Shown piece after piece: positions 18,238-27,516 of a stretch of DNA of 58,214 bases (positions are counted from its first letter, which is position 1; every line of letters begins with the position of its first letter). The notes beneath the pieces are model-generated. The model saw only the letters and a program-made list of their open reading frames with translations. It was not told where the DNA came from and made no database searches. This DNA comes from an uncultured Sphingomonas sp. Lineage in GTDB: Bacteria; Pseudomonadota; Alphaproteobacteria; Sphingomonadales; Sphingomonadaceae. The position numbers were made by a program, and so were the translations under genes. The stretch spans positions 1-58,214 of the forward strand of contig NZ_CAJYTI010000022.1 of NCBI RefSeq assembly GCF_913777625.1, in the 5' to 3' direction.

Positions 18238-19367
18238 TCCAATCCCCCGGCATCCTGCTCACCATTCTGGCGTTCGCGCTGGTGATCGGGCCGCTCGTGT
18301 TTCTGCACGAGCTGGGACATTATCTGGCCGGCCGCCTCTTCGGGGTGAAGGCCGAGGAGTTCTCGATCGGCTTCGGCCGCGAGATCGCCGGCATCACCGA
18401 TCGCCGCGGCACGCGCTGGAAGTTCAGCCTGTTGCCGCTGGGCGGCTATGTCCGCTTCGCTGGCGACATGAACCCGGCGAGCCAGCCCTCGCCCGAGTGG
18501 CTGCAGCTGCCAGCGAGCGAGCGCGCCAAGACCTTCCAGGCCAAGCCGCTTTGGCAGCGCGCGATCATTGTCGCGGCGGGTCCGATCGCCAACTTCGTGG
18601 TGGCGATCGTCATCCTCTCTGCCTTCGCCTTCATGTTCGGCGAGAACCGCACGCCGTCGGTGGTGGGAACGGTGCTTCCGGGCAGCGCCGCTGCGCACGC
18701 AGGCCTGCAGCCGGGCGACCGCATCACCGGGCTCGATGGACGCTCTGTCGCGACCTACGCCGATCTCGCGCAGTTCACGCAGTTGCGGCCAAACGAGCAG
18801 GTACGCGTCGATTTCATTCGTGGCGGCGCCGCGCGCAGCGTCGACGCGACGATCGGCACCCGGCTGGAGCGCGATCGCTTCGGCAACGAGTTTCGCATCG
18901 GCCAGCTCGGCATCGGCGCCGCGGGATCGGTCCAGGTACCGGTAAGCCTGATCGAGGCGCCGCTGGTCGGTCTGCGCAACACCGCCGACATCGTCCGCAT
19001 GACGGTGGACGGGCTGGGACAGATCATAACCGGCCGTCGTTCCGTTGCGGAACTCGGCGGTCCGCTGAAGATCGCGCAGGTCTCGGGCGAACGACTTTCC
19101 ATGGGGCCGATCGAGTTCGCGTTCCTGATCGCGCTCGTCTCTATTAATCTGGGATTCATCAACCTGTTGCCAGTCCCGGTGCTGGATGGTGGTCATCTCC
19201 TGTTCTACGCCGTGGAAGCGGTCCGCCGGCGCCCGGTGGAGCCGCAGGTGATGGAATGGGCGTTCCGGGGCGGCATGCTCGCGATCCTCGCGCTGATGCT
19301 GTTCGTGACGCTCAACGATTTGGGTGCATTCGGTGTGTGGAGACATCTGGCCGGCTTGATCGGCTGA
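18234..19367 (+). CDS. rseP: Site-2 intramembrane zinc protease RseP
   Basis: 377 aa. It cleaves membrane-bound anti-sigma factors and signal remnants within the inner membrane. The zinc site is HELGH (residues 25-29) in the first helix and the third ligand is in the motif LLPVPVLDGGH near residue 318. One PDZ domain (about residues 135-200) lies between; many gammaproteobacterial RseP proteins have two. The start is TTG at 18234 overlapping the dxr stop. It precedes bamA in the conserved envelope cluster. Confidence 0.94.
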   Translation: MIQSPGILLTILAFALVIGPLVFLHELGHYLAGRLFGVKAEEFSIGFGREIAGITDRRGTRWKFSLLPLGGYVRFAGDMNPASQPSPEWLQLPASERAKTFQAKPLWQRAIIVAAGPIANFVVAIVILSAFAFMFGENRTPSVVGTVLPGSAAAHAGLQPGDRITGLDGRSVATYADLAQFTQLRPNEQVRVDFIRGGAARSVDATIGTRLERDRFGNEFRIGQLGIGAAGSVQVPVSLIEAPLVGLRNTADIVRMTVDGLGQIITGRRSVAELGGPLKIAQVSGERLSMGPIEFAFLIALVSINLGFINLLPVPVLDGGHLLFYAVEAVRRRPVEPQVMEWAFRGGMLAILALMLFVTLNDLGAFGVWRHLAGLIG

Positions 19368-19435
19368 GGGGGTTCGTGCAGGGCGGCAAGGTGCCGCGCG
19401 CGTTCCGGTAATATTTGGATTCCGACTGGGGTGGG

Positions 19436-22189
19436 ATGGTGACTGCGATCAAGGCAAGCAATTTGGGCGCGCGGGCGACGGCTACGCTGTTGGCAGGGAC
19501 GATCCTGTCGGGCGTGGTAGCGCCGGCAGAGGCGCAGACCGCGGCCAAGCCCGCGGCGCCGGCGACCCAGCCTCAGGCTGCGCCGGCACCGGCGACTCCG
19601 GCAGTGGTCCGGACGATCAAGTCGCTGCGAGTGGAAGGCTCGCAGCGCATCGAGCCGGAAACGGTGCTCAGCTACACCCGCCTGCGGGTGGGTGACAGCT
19701 ACACCAACGAGACGGTCGACCAGGCGATCCGCGATCTCTACGCGTCCGAACTGCTCGCCGACGTGCAGATCGAGGGCGTCGAGACCGGCAATCTGGTGAT
19801 CCGCATCCGCGAGAACCCGGTGATCAACCGCGTCGTCTTCGAAGGCAACAAGCGGCTGAAGCAGGACAAGATCGACAAGGAGATCAAGCTCAAGCCGCGC
19901 CAGATCTTCACGCGCACCGCGGTGCGTGCGGACATTGCGCGGATCATCGAGCTGTATCGCCGCCAGGGCCGATTCGCCGCGCGCATCGAGCCGAAGATGG
20001 TCAGTCTCGACCAGAACCGCGTCGACGTCATCTTCGAGATCCACGAGGGTGCGAAGTCGAAGGTCCGCCAGATCAACATCATCGGCAACGAGGTGTTCGG
20101 CGACAAGAAGCTGCGCGCGCAGATGGCCACCAAGGTCGCAAGCTTCTCGCACTTCCTCAGCTCGAACACGTCGTACGACCAGGATCGCCTGGCCTATGAC
20201 CAGCAGAAGCTGCGCCAGTTCTACCTGACCAACGGCTATGCCGACTTCCGCGTGATCTCGGCGGTGGCCGAGCTGACGCCGGACAAGAAGGACTTCATCA
20301 TCACCTACGTGGTGGAGGAAGGCCCGCGCTACAAATTCGGCCCGGTGACGGTCGACAGTGCGATCCGCGACTTCGACGACAAGAAGCTCGCCGCCGCGCT
20401 GCCGATCAAGGAAGGCCAGTGGTACAACGCCAAGACGGTTGAAGACACGATCGAGCAGTTGAGCGAGACCGCCGGCCTGTTCGGCTACGCCTTTGCCGAT
20501 GTTCGCCCCGATTATCAGCGCAACAAGGATGCGCTGACGATGACGATCAACTTCCACATCGGCGAGGCGAACCGCACCTATATCGAGCGCGTCGACATCA
20601 CCGGCAACCGCCAGACGCAGGACAAGGTGATCCGCCGCGAACTTCGCGTCGCGGAAGGCGATGCGTTCAACACTTTCCTGGTCAAGCGCTCGCAGGACCG
20701 CATCAACAGCCTCGGCTATTTCCAGGACAAGTTCGAGATCGAGCGCAAGGAAGGCTCCGCCCCCGACCGCATCGTGCTCGGCGCGAACGTGGAAGAGAAG
20801 CCGAACGGCGAGCTGACGCTGTCCGCCGGTTTCTCGAGCCTCGAGCGCTTCATCCTCCAGGCCTCGATCCGCCAGCGCAATTTCCGCGGCATGGGCCAGA
20901 CGGCGAGCATCTCGGCCGATTATTCGAGCTATTCGAAGTCGGTCGAACTGGGCTTCACCGAGCCCTATCTGTTCGACAGCAACATCGCGCTGGGTGCCAC
21001 GATCTTCCGCCGCGACTATAACGCGTTCAACTATCTCGGCACCAACCGAAACACCACCTATCGCCAGGTCTCGACCGGCTTCCAGCTGGTGGCGGGCCTG
21101 CCGCTCACCGAATATTGGACGTTGTCCGGGCGCTATTATCTGGCCAAGGACAATGTGACGCTCGATCAGAGCACCTTCTATACCAACGGCAAGTGCGATC
21201 CGTTCAAGGCCGGCCGCTATTATTGCGAAGCGGTGGGCAATCGCCTGACCTCGCTGGTCGGCATGTCGCTGATCTACGACAGCCTCAACAGCCGCCTGCG
21301 GCCGACGCGCGGCCATCGTGTGTCGCTGGGCGTCGACGTGGCGGGTCTGGGCGGTGACGTCCGGTATGTCCGCGGCAAGATCGACGGCGCCAAATATTGG
21401 GGCCTCGGCAGCGGCTTCGTCTTCTCGCTGACCGGCGAGGGCGGGGTGATCAAGAGCCTCGATGGCAGCGAGATCCGCATCACCGATCGCTTCTATCTGG
21501 GCGAGCCGCAGTTCCGCGGCTTCGACATTCGCGGTGTCGGCCCGCGCGTGCAGCGCTATTATTACAACGGCACGCCGACCAACGATCCGCAGACGAATAC
21601 CCAGCTGCTCAACACGGCGAAGGACCAGATCGTCGACGACGCGCTGGGCGGCAAGGCCTATTACCTGACCAAGGCGGAGCTCGAGCTCCCGCTGGGCTCC
21701 GGGGCAGCCGAGCTGGGTCTGCGGCCGTCGATCTACGTCATGGCCGGCTCGCTCTTCTCGATCCGCCGGCCGTCGACGAACACCTATTTCGAGCAGGCAA
21801 AGTCGGGGAACACCCTGCTGTACAACAAGGATGGATCGCCGACGCTGCTGCCGCTCAACACGCCAGTCTTCGATTCGTCGGGCAATGCGATCTACACCGT
21901 CAGCAGCGGTACCAATCAGGGCCTGTCGACGACGTGCAACATCGGCTACGCTGCCACCGCGGGCGCGCCGTGTGTGGGCACCTCCGTCAATGCGCAGGCG
22001 GTGACGACGACGCAGCCATTCTACGAAATCTATCGTGGCAGCACGGCGTCGCCGCGCATCTCCGTGGGCTTCGGCGTGAACTGGAATTCGCCGTTCGGTC
22101 CGCTGCGGATCGACGTCGCAAAGGCACTCGTCAGCCAGCCGGGTGACGACAAGAAGCTTGTTACTTTCAACGTAGGGACTCAGTTCTAA
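19436..22189 (+). CDS. bamA: Outer membrane protein assembly factor BamA
   Basis: 917 aa, larger than the E. coli protein (about 810). The signal peptide ends near residue 33 (PAEAQ) and is followed by an Ala/Pro-rich linker. Five POTRA domains run from about residue 58 to 440, then comes the C-terminal beta-barrel with a terminal Phe (VGTQF). BamA inserts beta-barrel proteins into the outer membrane. The barrel has long extra loops near the end (about residues 700-730 and 780-860), a likely source of the added length. I chose the ATG at 19436; a TTG seven codons earlier is possible. The stop overlaps the ompH start. Confidence 0.96.
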   Translation: MVTAIKASNLGARATATLLAGTILSGVVAPAEAQTAAKPAAPATQPQAAPAPATPAVVRTIKSLRVEGSQRIEPETVLSYTRLRVGDSYTNETVDQAIRDLYASELLADVQIEGVETGNLVIRIRENPVINRVVFEGNKRLKQDKIDKEIKLKPRQIFTRTAVRADIARIIELYRRQGRFAARIEPKMVSLDQNRVDVIFEIHEGAKSKVRQINIIGNEVFGDKKLRAQMATKVASFSHFLSSNTSYDQDRLAYDQQKLRQFYLTNGYADFRVISAVAELTPDKKDFIITYVVEEGPRYKFGPVTVDSAIRDFDDKKLAAALPIKEGQWYNAKTVEDTIEQLSETAGLFGYAFADVRPDYQRNKDALTMTINFHIGEANRTYIERVDITGNRQTQDKVIRRELRVAEGDAFNTFLVKRSQDRINSLGYFQDKFEIERKEGSAPDRIVLGANVEEKPNGELTLSAGFSSLERFILQASIRQRNFRGMGQTASISADYSSYSKSVELGFTEPYLFDSNIALGATIFRRDYNAFNYLGTNRNTTYRQVSTGFQLVAGLPLTEYWTLSGRYYLAKDNVTLDQSTFYTNGKCDPFKAGRYYCEAVGNRLTSLVGMSLIYDSLNSRLRPTRGHRVSLGVDVAGLGGDVRYVRGKIDGAKYWGLGSGFVFSLTGEGGVIKSLDGSEIRITDRFYLGEPQFRGFDIRGVGPRVQRYYYNGTPTNDPQTNTQLLNTAKDQIVDDALGGKAYYLTKAELELPLGSGAAELGLRPSIYVMAGSLFSIRRPSTNTYFEQAKSGNTLLYNKDGSPTLLPLNTPVFDSSGNAIYTVSSGTNQGLSTTCNIGYAATAGAPCVGTSVNAQAVTTTQPFYEIYRGSTASPRISVGFGVNWNSPFGPLRIDVAKALVSQPGDDKKLVTFNVGTQF

Positions 22190-22956
22190 TGATGAAGCAC
22201 CGTGTTCTCGCAGCGGCCCTTGCCGCTTCGGCGGCGTTCGTCGCGGCCGTGCCGGCCTCGGCGCAGGTTGCCGGTATCGCCACCGTCAACACGATGGAGG
22301 TGATCACCAAGGCCAAGGCGTTCACCACGGCCGAAACCCAGCTCGACACCACGTTCAAGCCGGTGCGCGATCAGATCCAGGCCCGTCAGGCCAAGTTCCA
22401 GGCCGACGCGCGCGCGCTGATCTCGACGATCGACACGAACAAGGACGGCCAGGTTTCGGAAGCCGAGGAGCAGGCTGCAGCCGCGCGCAAGGATCCGAAC
22501 TACACCCAGCTGATGACCCTGCAGAACCAGGCGAACGAGGACATCCAGAAGCTGCAGCTTCCGTCGATCGTCGCGGAGCTGTTCGCGTTCGAGAAGATCC
22601 TGCAGCTGTATGATGCGGCCCAGATTTCGGTCGTCAACGCCCGCAAGGTCAACGTCATCCTGTCGCCGGAGGCGATCGTCTACGCGCCCGACGCGGTCGA
22701 CATCAGCGACGCGATCGTCGCCGAGATCGACAAGACGCCGACCGTCTCGATCACCCCGCCGGCCAACTGGCAGCCGCAGCAGCGCACCGTGCAGTTCCAG
22801 CAGCAGGTGACCGAGCTGAAGCGTCGCGCCTATCAGCTCGCCGCCGCACGCCAGCAGCAGCAACAGCAGCAGGGCGCCGCTGCGGCCCCGGGTGCGACCG
22901 CTCCGGCAGCCCGTCCGGCAGCCGGCACCAAGCCGGCCAAGCCCGAACCGCGGTGA
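22189..22956 (+). CDS. OmpH/Skp-family periplasmic chaperone with an EF-hand loop
   Basis: 255 aa. Signal peptide (residues 1-25, ASAQ), then the OmpH core ([19 protein letters not shown] and a long helical region). Skp proteins hold unfolded outer-membrane proteins for BamA, the gene just upstream, with which it overlaps (TAATG). Two oddities: residues 82-93 read [12 protein letters not shown], a complete EF-hand calcium loop (ligand positions Asp82, Asn84, Asp86, Ser90, Glu93, with Gly87), and the C-terminus ends in a Gln run and an Ala/Pro/Lys tail, making the protein longer than typical Skp (about 160 aa). The family call is sound; calcium binding is an inference. Confidence 0.87.
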   Translation: MMKHRVLAAALAASAAFVAAVPASAQVAGIATVNTMEVITKAKAFTTAETQLDTTFKPVRDQIQARQAKFQADARALISTIDTNKDGQVSEAEEQAAAARKDPNYTQLMTLQNQANEDIQKLQLPSIVAELFAFEKILQLYDAAQISVVNARKVNVILSPEAIVYAPDAVDISDAIVAEIDKTPTVSITPPANWQPQQRTVQFQQQVTELKRRAYQLAAARQQQQQQQGAAAAPGATAPAARPAAGTKPAKPEPR

Positions 22957-23432
22957 GCGGGGAAGCCCAGGGGGGCAGCAACATCGGTCCGCTCGATATC
23001 GGGCGGGTGATGGCAGCGCTGCCCCACCGCTTTCCGATGCTGCTGGTCGACCGTGTCGAGGAGCTGATCCTCGACCAGTCGATCGTGGCGGTGAAGGCGG
23101 TGACGATCAACGAGTCCTTCTTCCAGGGCCATTTCCCCGGCCGCCCGATCATGCCGGGCGTGCTCACCGTCGAGGCACTCGCCCAGGCGGCGGGCGTGCT
23201 GGCGGTGGAGTCGCTGGGGCTCGCCGGCTCGGGCAAGCTCGTCTACTTCATGGCGATCGACAACGTGAAGTTCCGCAAGCCGGTGGAGCCGGGCGTGCTG
23301 CTCAAGCTCCATGTCGAATTCGTGCAGAAGCGCTCGCGGGTCTGCAAGTTCGCGGGCAAGGCGCTGATCGACGGCGAACTGGCGGCCGAATGCGAATTCA
23401 CCGCGATGATCGCCGATCCGCCCAGCGCCTGA
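22953..23432 (+). CDS. fabZ: 3-hydroxyacyl-ACP dehydratase FabZ
   Basis: 159 aa. Dehydrates 3-hydroxyacyl-ACP during fatty-acid elongation. The hot-dog fold shows [13 protein letters not shown] and [20 protein letters not shown] with the catalytic His and Glu. The GTG at 22953 overlaps the ompH stop (GTGA); an ATG later at LPHRF is too short. The order bamA-ompH-fabZ is the standard one; lpxD/lpxA are not next to it here. Confidence 0.95.
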   Translation: MSGEAQGGSNIGPLDIGRVMAALPHRFPMLLVDRVEELILDQSIVAVKAVTINESFFQGHFPGRPIMPGVLTVEALAQAAGVLAVESLGLAGSGKLVYFMAIDNVKFRKPVEPGVLLKLHVEFVQKRSRVCKFAGKALIDGELAAECEFTAMIADPPSA

Positions 23433-23451
23433 GCGGGGCAGGGGCCGCACC

Positions 23452-23667
23452 ATGGACGCACTGACCTGGTTCGGCCTGTTCGCGGTGACGGCGATGCTGG
23501 TCACCTATGCGCTGGAGGCGCGCTCGACCGGGTGGGTGCTCGGCTTTGCCGGGGCCTGCCTGCTCGGCTCGGCCTATGGCTTCCTCCAGGGGGCCTGGCC
23601 GTTCGGGCTGGTCGAGGCGGTCTGGTCGCTGGTCGCACTCCGCCGATGGTGGGGATTGCGGCAATAA
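23452..23667 (+). CDS. Small membrane protein of the CBU_0592-like type
   Basis: 71 aa, two to three hydrophobic segments (about residues 5-20, 28-45 and 50-65), ending in a basic RRWWGLRQ. Proteins of this size and pattern ([20 protein letters not shown], then [15 protein letters not shown]) are widespread and uncharacterised. It lies 19 bp after fabZ and may be read with it. No function can be given. Confidence 0.75.
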   Translation: MDALTWFGLFAVTAMLVTYALEARSTGWVLGFAGACLLGSAYGFLQGAWPFGLVEAVWSLVALRRWWGLRQ

Positions 23668-23750
23668 ACTTGCGTCGATGCCTGGGCTCTGCTAGGCGCG
23701 CGCGTCCGCTGCCGGTCGGAAACCGGCGGCTTTCATGCAAGGAATTCGCT

Positions 23751-23981
23751 GTGAAGCAGAACACCCATCCCGATTACCACTTCATCAAGGTGCAGATGAC
23801 CGACGGCACCGTGTTCGAGACCCGCTCCACTTGGGGCAAGGAAGGCGACACGATGCAGCTCGACATCGATCCGCTGGCGCACCCGGCCTGGACCGGCGGC
23901 TCGCAGCGCCTGCTCGATCAGGGTGGCCAGGTCGCGCGCTTCAACAAGCGCTTCGGCGGTCTCACGCTCGGCAAGAAGTAA
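23751..23981 (+). CDS. rpmE: 50S ribosomal protein L31
   Basis: 76 aa. Starts at a GTG ([19 protein letters not shown]) with AAGGAA upstream. [10 protein letters not shown] and the C-terminal [20 protein letters not shown] are the alphaproteobacterial L31 pattern. There are no Cys residues, so it is the zinc-free form. A strong terminator follows. The longer open frame in the same phase is not L31-like. Confidence 0.94.
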   Translation: MKQNTHPDYHFIKVQMTDGTVFETRSTWGKEGDTMQLDIDPLAHPAWTGGSQRLLDQGGQVARFNKRFGGLTLGKK

Positions 23982-24023
23982 GCGCGCGCGCCGGGCGGTT
24001 CCGCCCGGCAGCCGCCTCGAAAG

Positions 24024-24058
24024 GGCTCCCCCGCATCCCTGCGGCGGGAGCCTTTTTC
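24024..24058 (+). terminator. Intrinsic terminator after rpmE
   Basis: GGCTCCC-CCGCA (24024-24035) pairs with TGCGG-CGGGAGCC (24040-24052) around a TCCC loop and is followed by a T-run. A second GC hairpin (23990-24009) stands just upstream. It ends the rpmE transcript and also separates it from the convergent LamG-like gene. Confidence 0.85.
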
Positions 24059-24086
24059 GTGGGCGCTGCTGCGCGGCACGGACCGG

Positions 24087-25949
24087 CTATACGGGGTTGA
24101 GGGCGAGTGTGATCGCCTGCGTCGGATCCTTCCGCGAATAGTCCCAGGTACGGCCGGTGGACCGCCCGGCGGCTGCCTGTACTTCGTCGGCGATGTGGAG
24201 CAGCGGCAGGACCCCGCCGCTCGGGGCGCGCTGGAAGCGCATGTTCACCGCAGCTGGCGGGGTTACGACGCCGTACGGGGACCAGGAGTTGACGATGTGC
24301 ACGATCAGCGTATTCGCGCGCGTCGTCGCCACGCTCGGCGTCGTCGGATTGACGCCCCCGGCATAGGACAGCTTCGGGAAGACCGCGACGGCATTGGCCG
24401 CGATGGGTAGCGCGGGATCGACGCCACGATACGCCAGCATGGCCCAGTTCCAAGCGCGGGTAGGCGCGGTGGTGCAGGTCTGCTTTCCCGCCCAGGTGCC
24501 GGAAGCGGCGGCGGCAACATCGGCCGCCCCCGCAATCTTCCAGTAAATCACCAAATCGGTCTGATTTCCCGTCGCCGCATTGTTGCGATAGCGGTTCAAC
24601 TTCGTCCAGGCTCCGCCATAGGCGTCGGTCGGCAAGGCAAAGCCATGGTCGACATCGGCGCCGCTCGCATCCAGCCCGTGGACGAACAACAGCATCAGAT
24701 CGCCCGCCGCCAGGGTGTTGCCGCCCAGATGCACGGGCAGGCCGGCGGTGGCAGGATTGGGAAGATTGGCATGTGGGTCGCGGCCGGAGTCGGCGGTCCA
24801 GACCAGGCCGGCCCGTCCTGCCTGCAGCCCGGAAGGCCCGAAGCCGGCATTGGCAAGATAGGGTGCCGTTCCGATCACCGTCAGGTTGCCCTTGCTGCCC
24901 GCGATGCCCTTGTTGACGAGGAACGACGTGCGGTCGCCATGCCAGAAGAACTGCGGCTGAAATCCCAGCGGTACGGCGCCAGTGGTACCGTAGTCGACGG
25001 GACCGGCATTGTAGAACCGGGCGACGATCGCCGGGTCGATGTCACAAAAGTCGCCGCTGGGCGCACGGACGATCGAGGTCGTGATGTCGAGCAGGACCTG
25101 CCCATAATCGGCGGACCCGCCGTTGATGGCGATGTAATTGTCGCCCCAATAGTTGAACTGCCAACCCTTGGCGGAATTGATTTTGGGAAAGAACGGGTTG
25201 GCAAGCGTGCCGATCTCTCTGCCGGCATAGAGAATTTTCTGGTTCACGCCGTTGATATAGAGCGCCTGGCGCTTGGCGCCCGCCGCGCCGCGGCCGTCCC
25301 AGGCGAACAGATAATGGACCCAGGCGCTGTTCTGGTTCGCGATCGCGCTATAGGCGACGTTTTCCCAGCTATGGTTGGTCTTTCCCGCGCCGGCGACCGA
25401 CCCGGCGTCCGCAAGGTTCAGACGCAAGCTGCCGCGCGTCGTTGAGCGGTCCTTGGCGGCGTTGTCGATGATGATGTTGAGCCCAGCCGAGCCCTCGCTA
25501 TTGCCCCCCGCGTCGCTGCTGTCATTGCCCATGATCATGGCGATCGTCTCGGCATAATTCGTGCCGGTCAGCGCGTCGGCGGTGTCGCTGCTGGTCGAGC
25601 AGCGCAGCCAAAACGAAAGGACGCCGTGGGGCGTCTCCGTCACGCCCAGTGCGCCGCTCGTCCGCAAGCCGCCCCACCGGCTGAGCGATACGGATGCATC
25701 CAGTCGAAAGCTGCCGCTTGGATTCGCTAACATGGCATTGCTTGCCGGGGCAGCGGGCAGGGGCGGCGGCACGGAATCGACCAAGGGACTCGGCGCAGGG
25801 TCCGTCGCGCCCTCCGGCGCGGCCCTGTCCGAGGTTAGAAGCGTCGCGGCAGCGGCCAGCGAAATGGCAGTCGCCGCTACCTCCATGCCGTCGAGGACGG
25901 CATGGCTTTCGATATCCCCGTCCGGGGTCGGTGGGTCGACATCAGGCAT
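24087..25949 (-). CDS. LamG-like protein of unknown function
   Basis: 620 aa. The ATG at 25949 has AAGGAG upstream; the frame stays open through the tRNA region only by chance. Layout: acidic N-terminus, a short hydrophobic stretch (residues 27-45) that is not a convincing signal peptide, a Pro/Ala-rich linker, then a concanavalin/LamG-type sandwich (about 85-320; SFWLRCSTS, WVHYLFAWDG, ALYINGVNQ), and a C-terminal beta domain (about 400-620) ending in the LAYRGVDPALPI type of segment seen in secreted and phage-tail proteins. No catalytic motif is visible. It stands alone downstream of tRNA-Ser and convergent to rpmE. It may be a surface or glycan-binding protein; function unknown. Confidence 0.7.
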   Translation of the reverse strand: MPDVDPPTPDGDIESHAVLDGMEVAATAISLAAAATLLTSDRAAPEGATDPAPSPLVDSVPPPLPAAPASNAMLANPSGSFRLDASVSLSRWGGLRTSGALGVTETPHGVLSFWLRCSTSSDTADALTGTNYAETIAMIMGNDSSDAGGNSEGSAGLNIIIDNAAKDRSTTRGSLRLNLADAGSVAGAGKTNHSWENVAYSAIANQNSAWVHYLFAWDGRGAAGAKRQALYINGVNQKILYAGREIGTLANPFFPKINSAKGWQFNYWGDNYIAINGGSADYGQVLLDITTSIVRAPSGDFCDIDPAIVARFYNAGPVDYGTTGAVPLGFQPQFFWHGDRTSFLVNKGIAGSKGNLTVIGTAPYLANAGFGPSGLQAGRAGLVWTADSGRDPHANLPNPATAGLPVHLGGNTLAAGDLMLLFVHGLDASGADVDHGFALPTDAYGGAWTKLNRYRNNAATGNQTDLVIYWKIAGAADVAAAASGTWAGKQTCTTAPTRAWNWAMLAYRGVDPALPIAANAVAVFPKLSYAGGVNPTTPSVATTRANTLIVHIVNSWSPYGVVTPPAAVNMRFQRAPSGGVLPLLHIADEVQAAAGRSTGRTWDYSRKDPTQAITLALNPV

Positions 25950-26099
25950 GTCCGCAAGTCTCCTTGCCCTGGGGAATGGGATACGCGGTCGGCAAAGCTT
26001 CTGCGCCGAAACTGTCGTGCGCCACGCGAACTGTACCCGAAATGAGCGATTTGGTTCCGGGCTCCCGCCGCGCGACCTTGCCCGGAAGGGCGAGGGTTG

Positions 26100-26190
<91 letters not shown>

Positions 26191-26307
26191 GCGCGGCACA
26201 GCGCCTAATCGCAGTTGGCGCCGGGATCAATCCACCTCCGCCCGAACCTTCGCCACCCTTTCAGCCTCACGCCGGGCCGGCCAAATGGCGAATGCTGGTG
26301 AACGCGC

Positions 26308-26338
26308 GACCGTCTCCGTTGCGTGGCGGGAGACGGTC
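26308..26338 (+). other. Hairpin in the gap before the lytic transglycosylase
   Basis: GACCGTCTC (26308-26316) and GAGACGGTC (26330-26338) form a perfect 9-bp inverted repeat with a 13-base loop, without a T-run. It lies about 140 bp before the transglycosylase start in the only non-coding stretch between that gene and tRNA-Ser (26191-26478). It could be a leader structure or an operator. I see nothing else in this gap. Confidence 0.35.
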
Positions 26339-26478
26339 TTCGCCCGAGCCAACCGCCTTGTCGAAGCCGCGGCGCCGTTGCCGATGTTTTCTGTTGGTCG
26401 ACGCTGGTCAGCGCTTTCGTCGCGTTCGCTGCGGGGCAGCCCTTCCGATCGGCGCGGTGCTGTGCAACAGCGCGGGGC

Positions 26479-27516
26479 ATGCCGCGTCTCTGTTTGTTTC
26501 CTGCAAGGGTTGCCGCCCTGCTCGTCGCCACCGCCGTTCCGTTTGCGCCTGCCGCGGCACAGGATGCGACGGGCTTCCAAGCCTATCTGCCGACGCTTTC
26601 GGCCCAGGCCGCGGCCGCCGGCGTAAGCCGGCGGACGATCGACGCGGTGATCCCGACCCTGGTGTACAATCCGCGCGTCGTGGAGCTCGACCGGCAGCAA
26701 CCGGAGAGCAGCCCCAACGCGCCGGTGCCGCCCTTTGCGCCCTATCGCTTGCGCCATGTCGACGCCGATCGTATCGCCCGCGGCCGTGTCGCCTATCAGC
26801 GTGCCCGGGGTAGGCTGGCGGCCATCGAGCAGCAGACCGGCGTTCCCGAATCGATCATGGTGGCGATCTGGGGACACGAGACCAATTATGGGCGGGTGAT
26901 GGGCGGCTTCGATCTGCCGCGCGCGCTCGCCAGCCTTGCCTATGAAGGCCGGCGCCGGGCGCTGTTCACCGACGAGTTCATCGCCACCCTCAAGATGATT
27001 GATCGCGGCGTGCCGCGCGAGAAGCTGGTCGGCAGCTGGGCGGGAGCATTCGGCGGACCGCAATTCCTGCCCAGCGTCTATCTCCGCCTCGCCCGTGACG
27101 GCGACGGCGACGGCATGGCCGACATCTGGACCAGCGATGCCGATACGCTCGCCTCGATCGGCGCCTATTTCGTCGACGCCGGCTGGCGCCGCGGGCAGCC
27201 TTGGGGCTTTGCCGTCTCGGTTCCCGCTACCCTCGATCGCCGACTGATCGCCAGCCGCACCACCAGCCCGCGCTGCTCGCGCGTGCACAGCCGCCAGAGC
27301 CAGTGGAAGACGATGGCGGAGTGGCGGGCGCTCGGCGTGGTGCCGCAGTCGCGGGCCTGGCCCGCCGACGACGTGCTGGCGACGCTGATCGAACCCGACG
27401 GGCAGGGCGCCACCGCCTATTTGCTGACCGGGAATTACCGGGTGATCCTCGACTATAATTGCTCGAATTTTTACGCTTTGTCGGTAGGCCTCTTGGCCGA
27501 TGCAGTGGAACGCTAG
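26479..27516 (+). CDS. Lytic murein transglycosylase, MltB type (GH103)
   Basis: 345 aa. Starts at the ATG at 26479 with a hydrophobic leader (residues 8-27, APAAAQ). It cleaves the MurNAc-GlcNAc bond of peptidoglycan, leaving 1,6-anhydro ends, in the periplasm. The catalytic Glu134 lies in IWGHETNYGRV, and GSWAGAFGGPQFLPS and YFVDAGWRRGQPWG are family motifs. There is no lipobox Cys at the cleavage site, so it is a soluble form. The open frame is longer at the 5' side, but the extra part is not leader-like. Overlaps the next gene by 17 bp. Confidence 0.91.
   Translation: MPRLCLFPARVAALLVATAVPFAPAAAQDATGFQAYLPTLSAQAAAAGVSRRTIDAVIPTLVYNPRVVELDRQQPESSPNAPVPPFAPYRLRHVDADRIARGRVAYQRARGRLAAIEQQTGVPESIMVAIWGHETNYGRVMGGFDLPRALASLAYEGRRRALFTDEFIATLKMIDRGVPREKLVGSWAGAFGGPQFLPSVYLRLARDGDGDGMADIWTSDADTLASIGAYFVDAGWRRGQPWGFAVSVPATLDRRLIASRTTSPRCSRVHSRQSQWKTMAEWRALGVVPQSRAWPADDVLATLIEPDGQGATAYLLTGNYRVILDYNCSNFYALSVGLLADAVER

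Noticed and set aside
24645..25445. Plus-strand frame opposite the LamG-like gene
   Set aside because: Shadow frame; the minus-strand frame is longer, starts with a good ribosome site and has a sensible beta-rich sequence.
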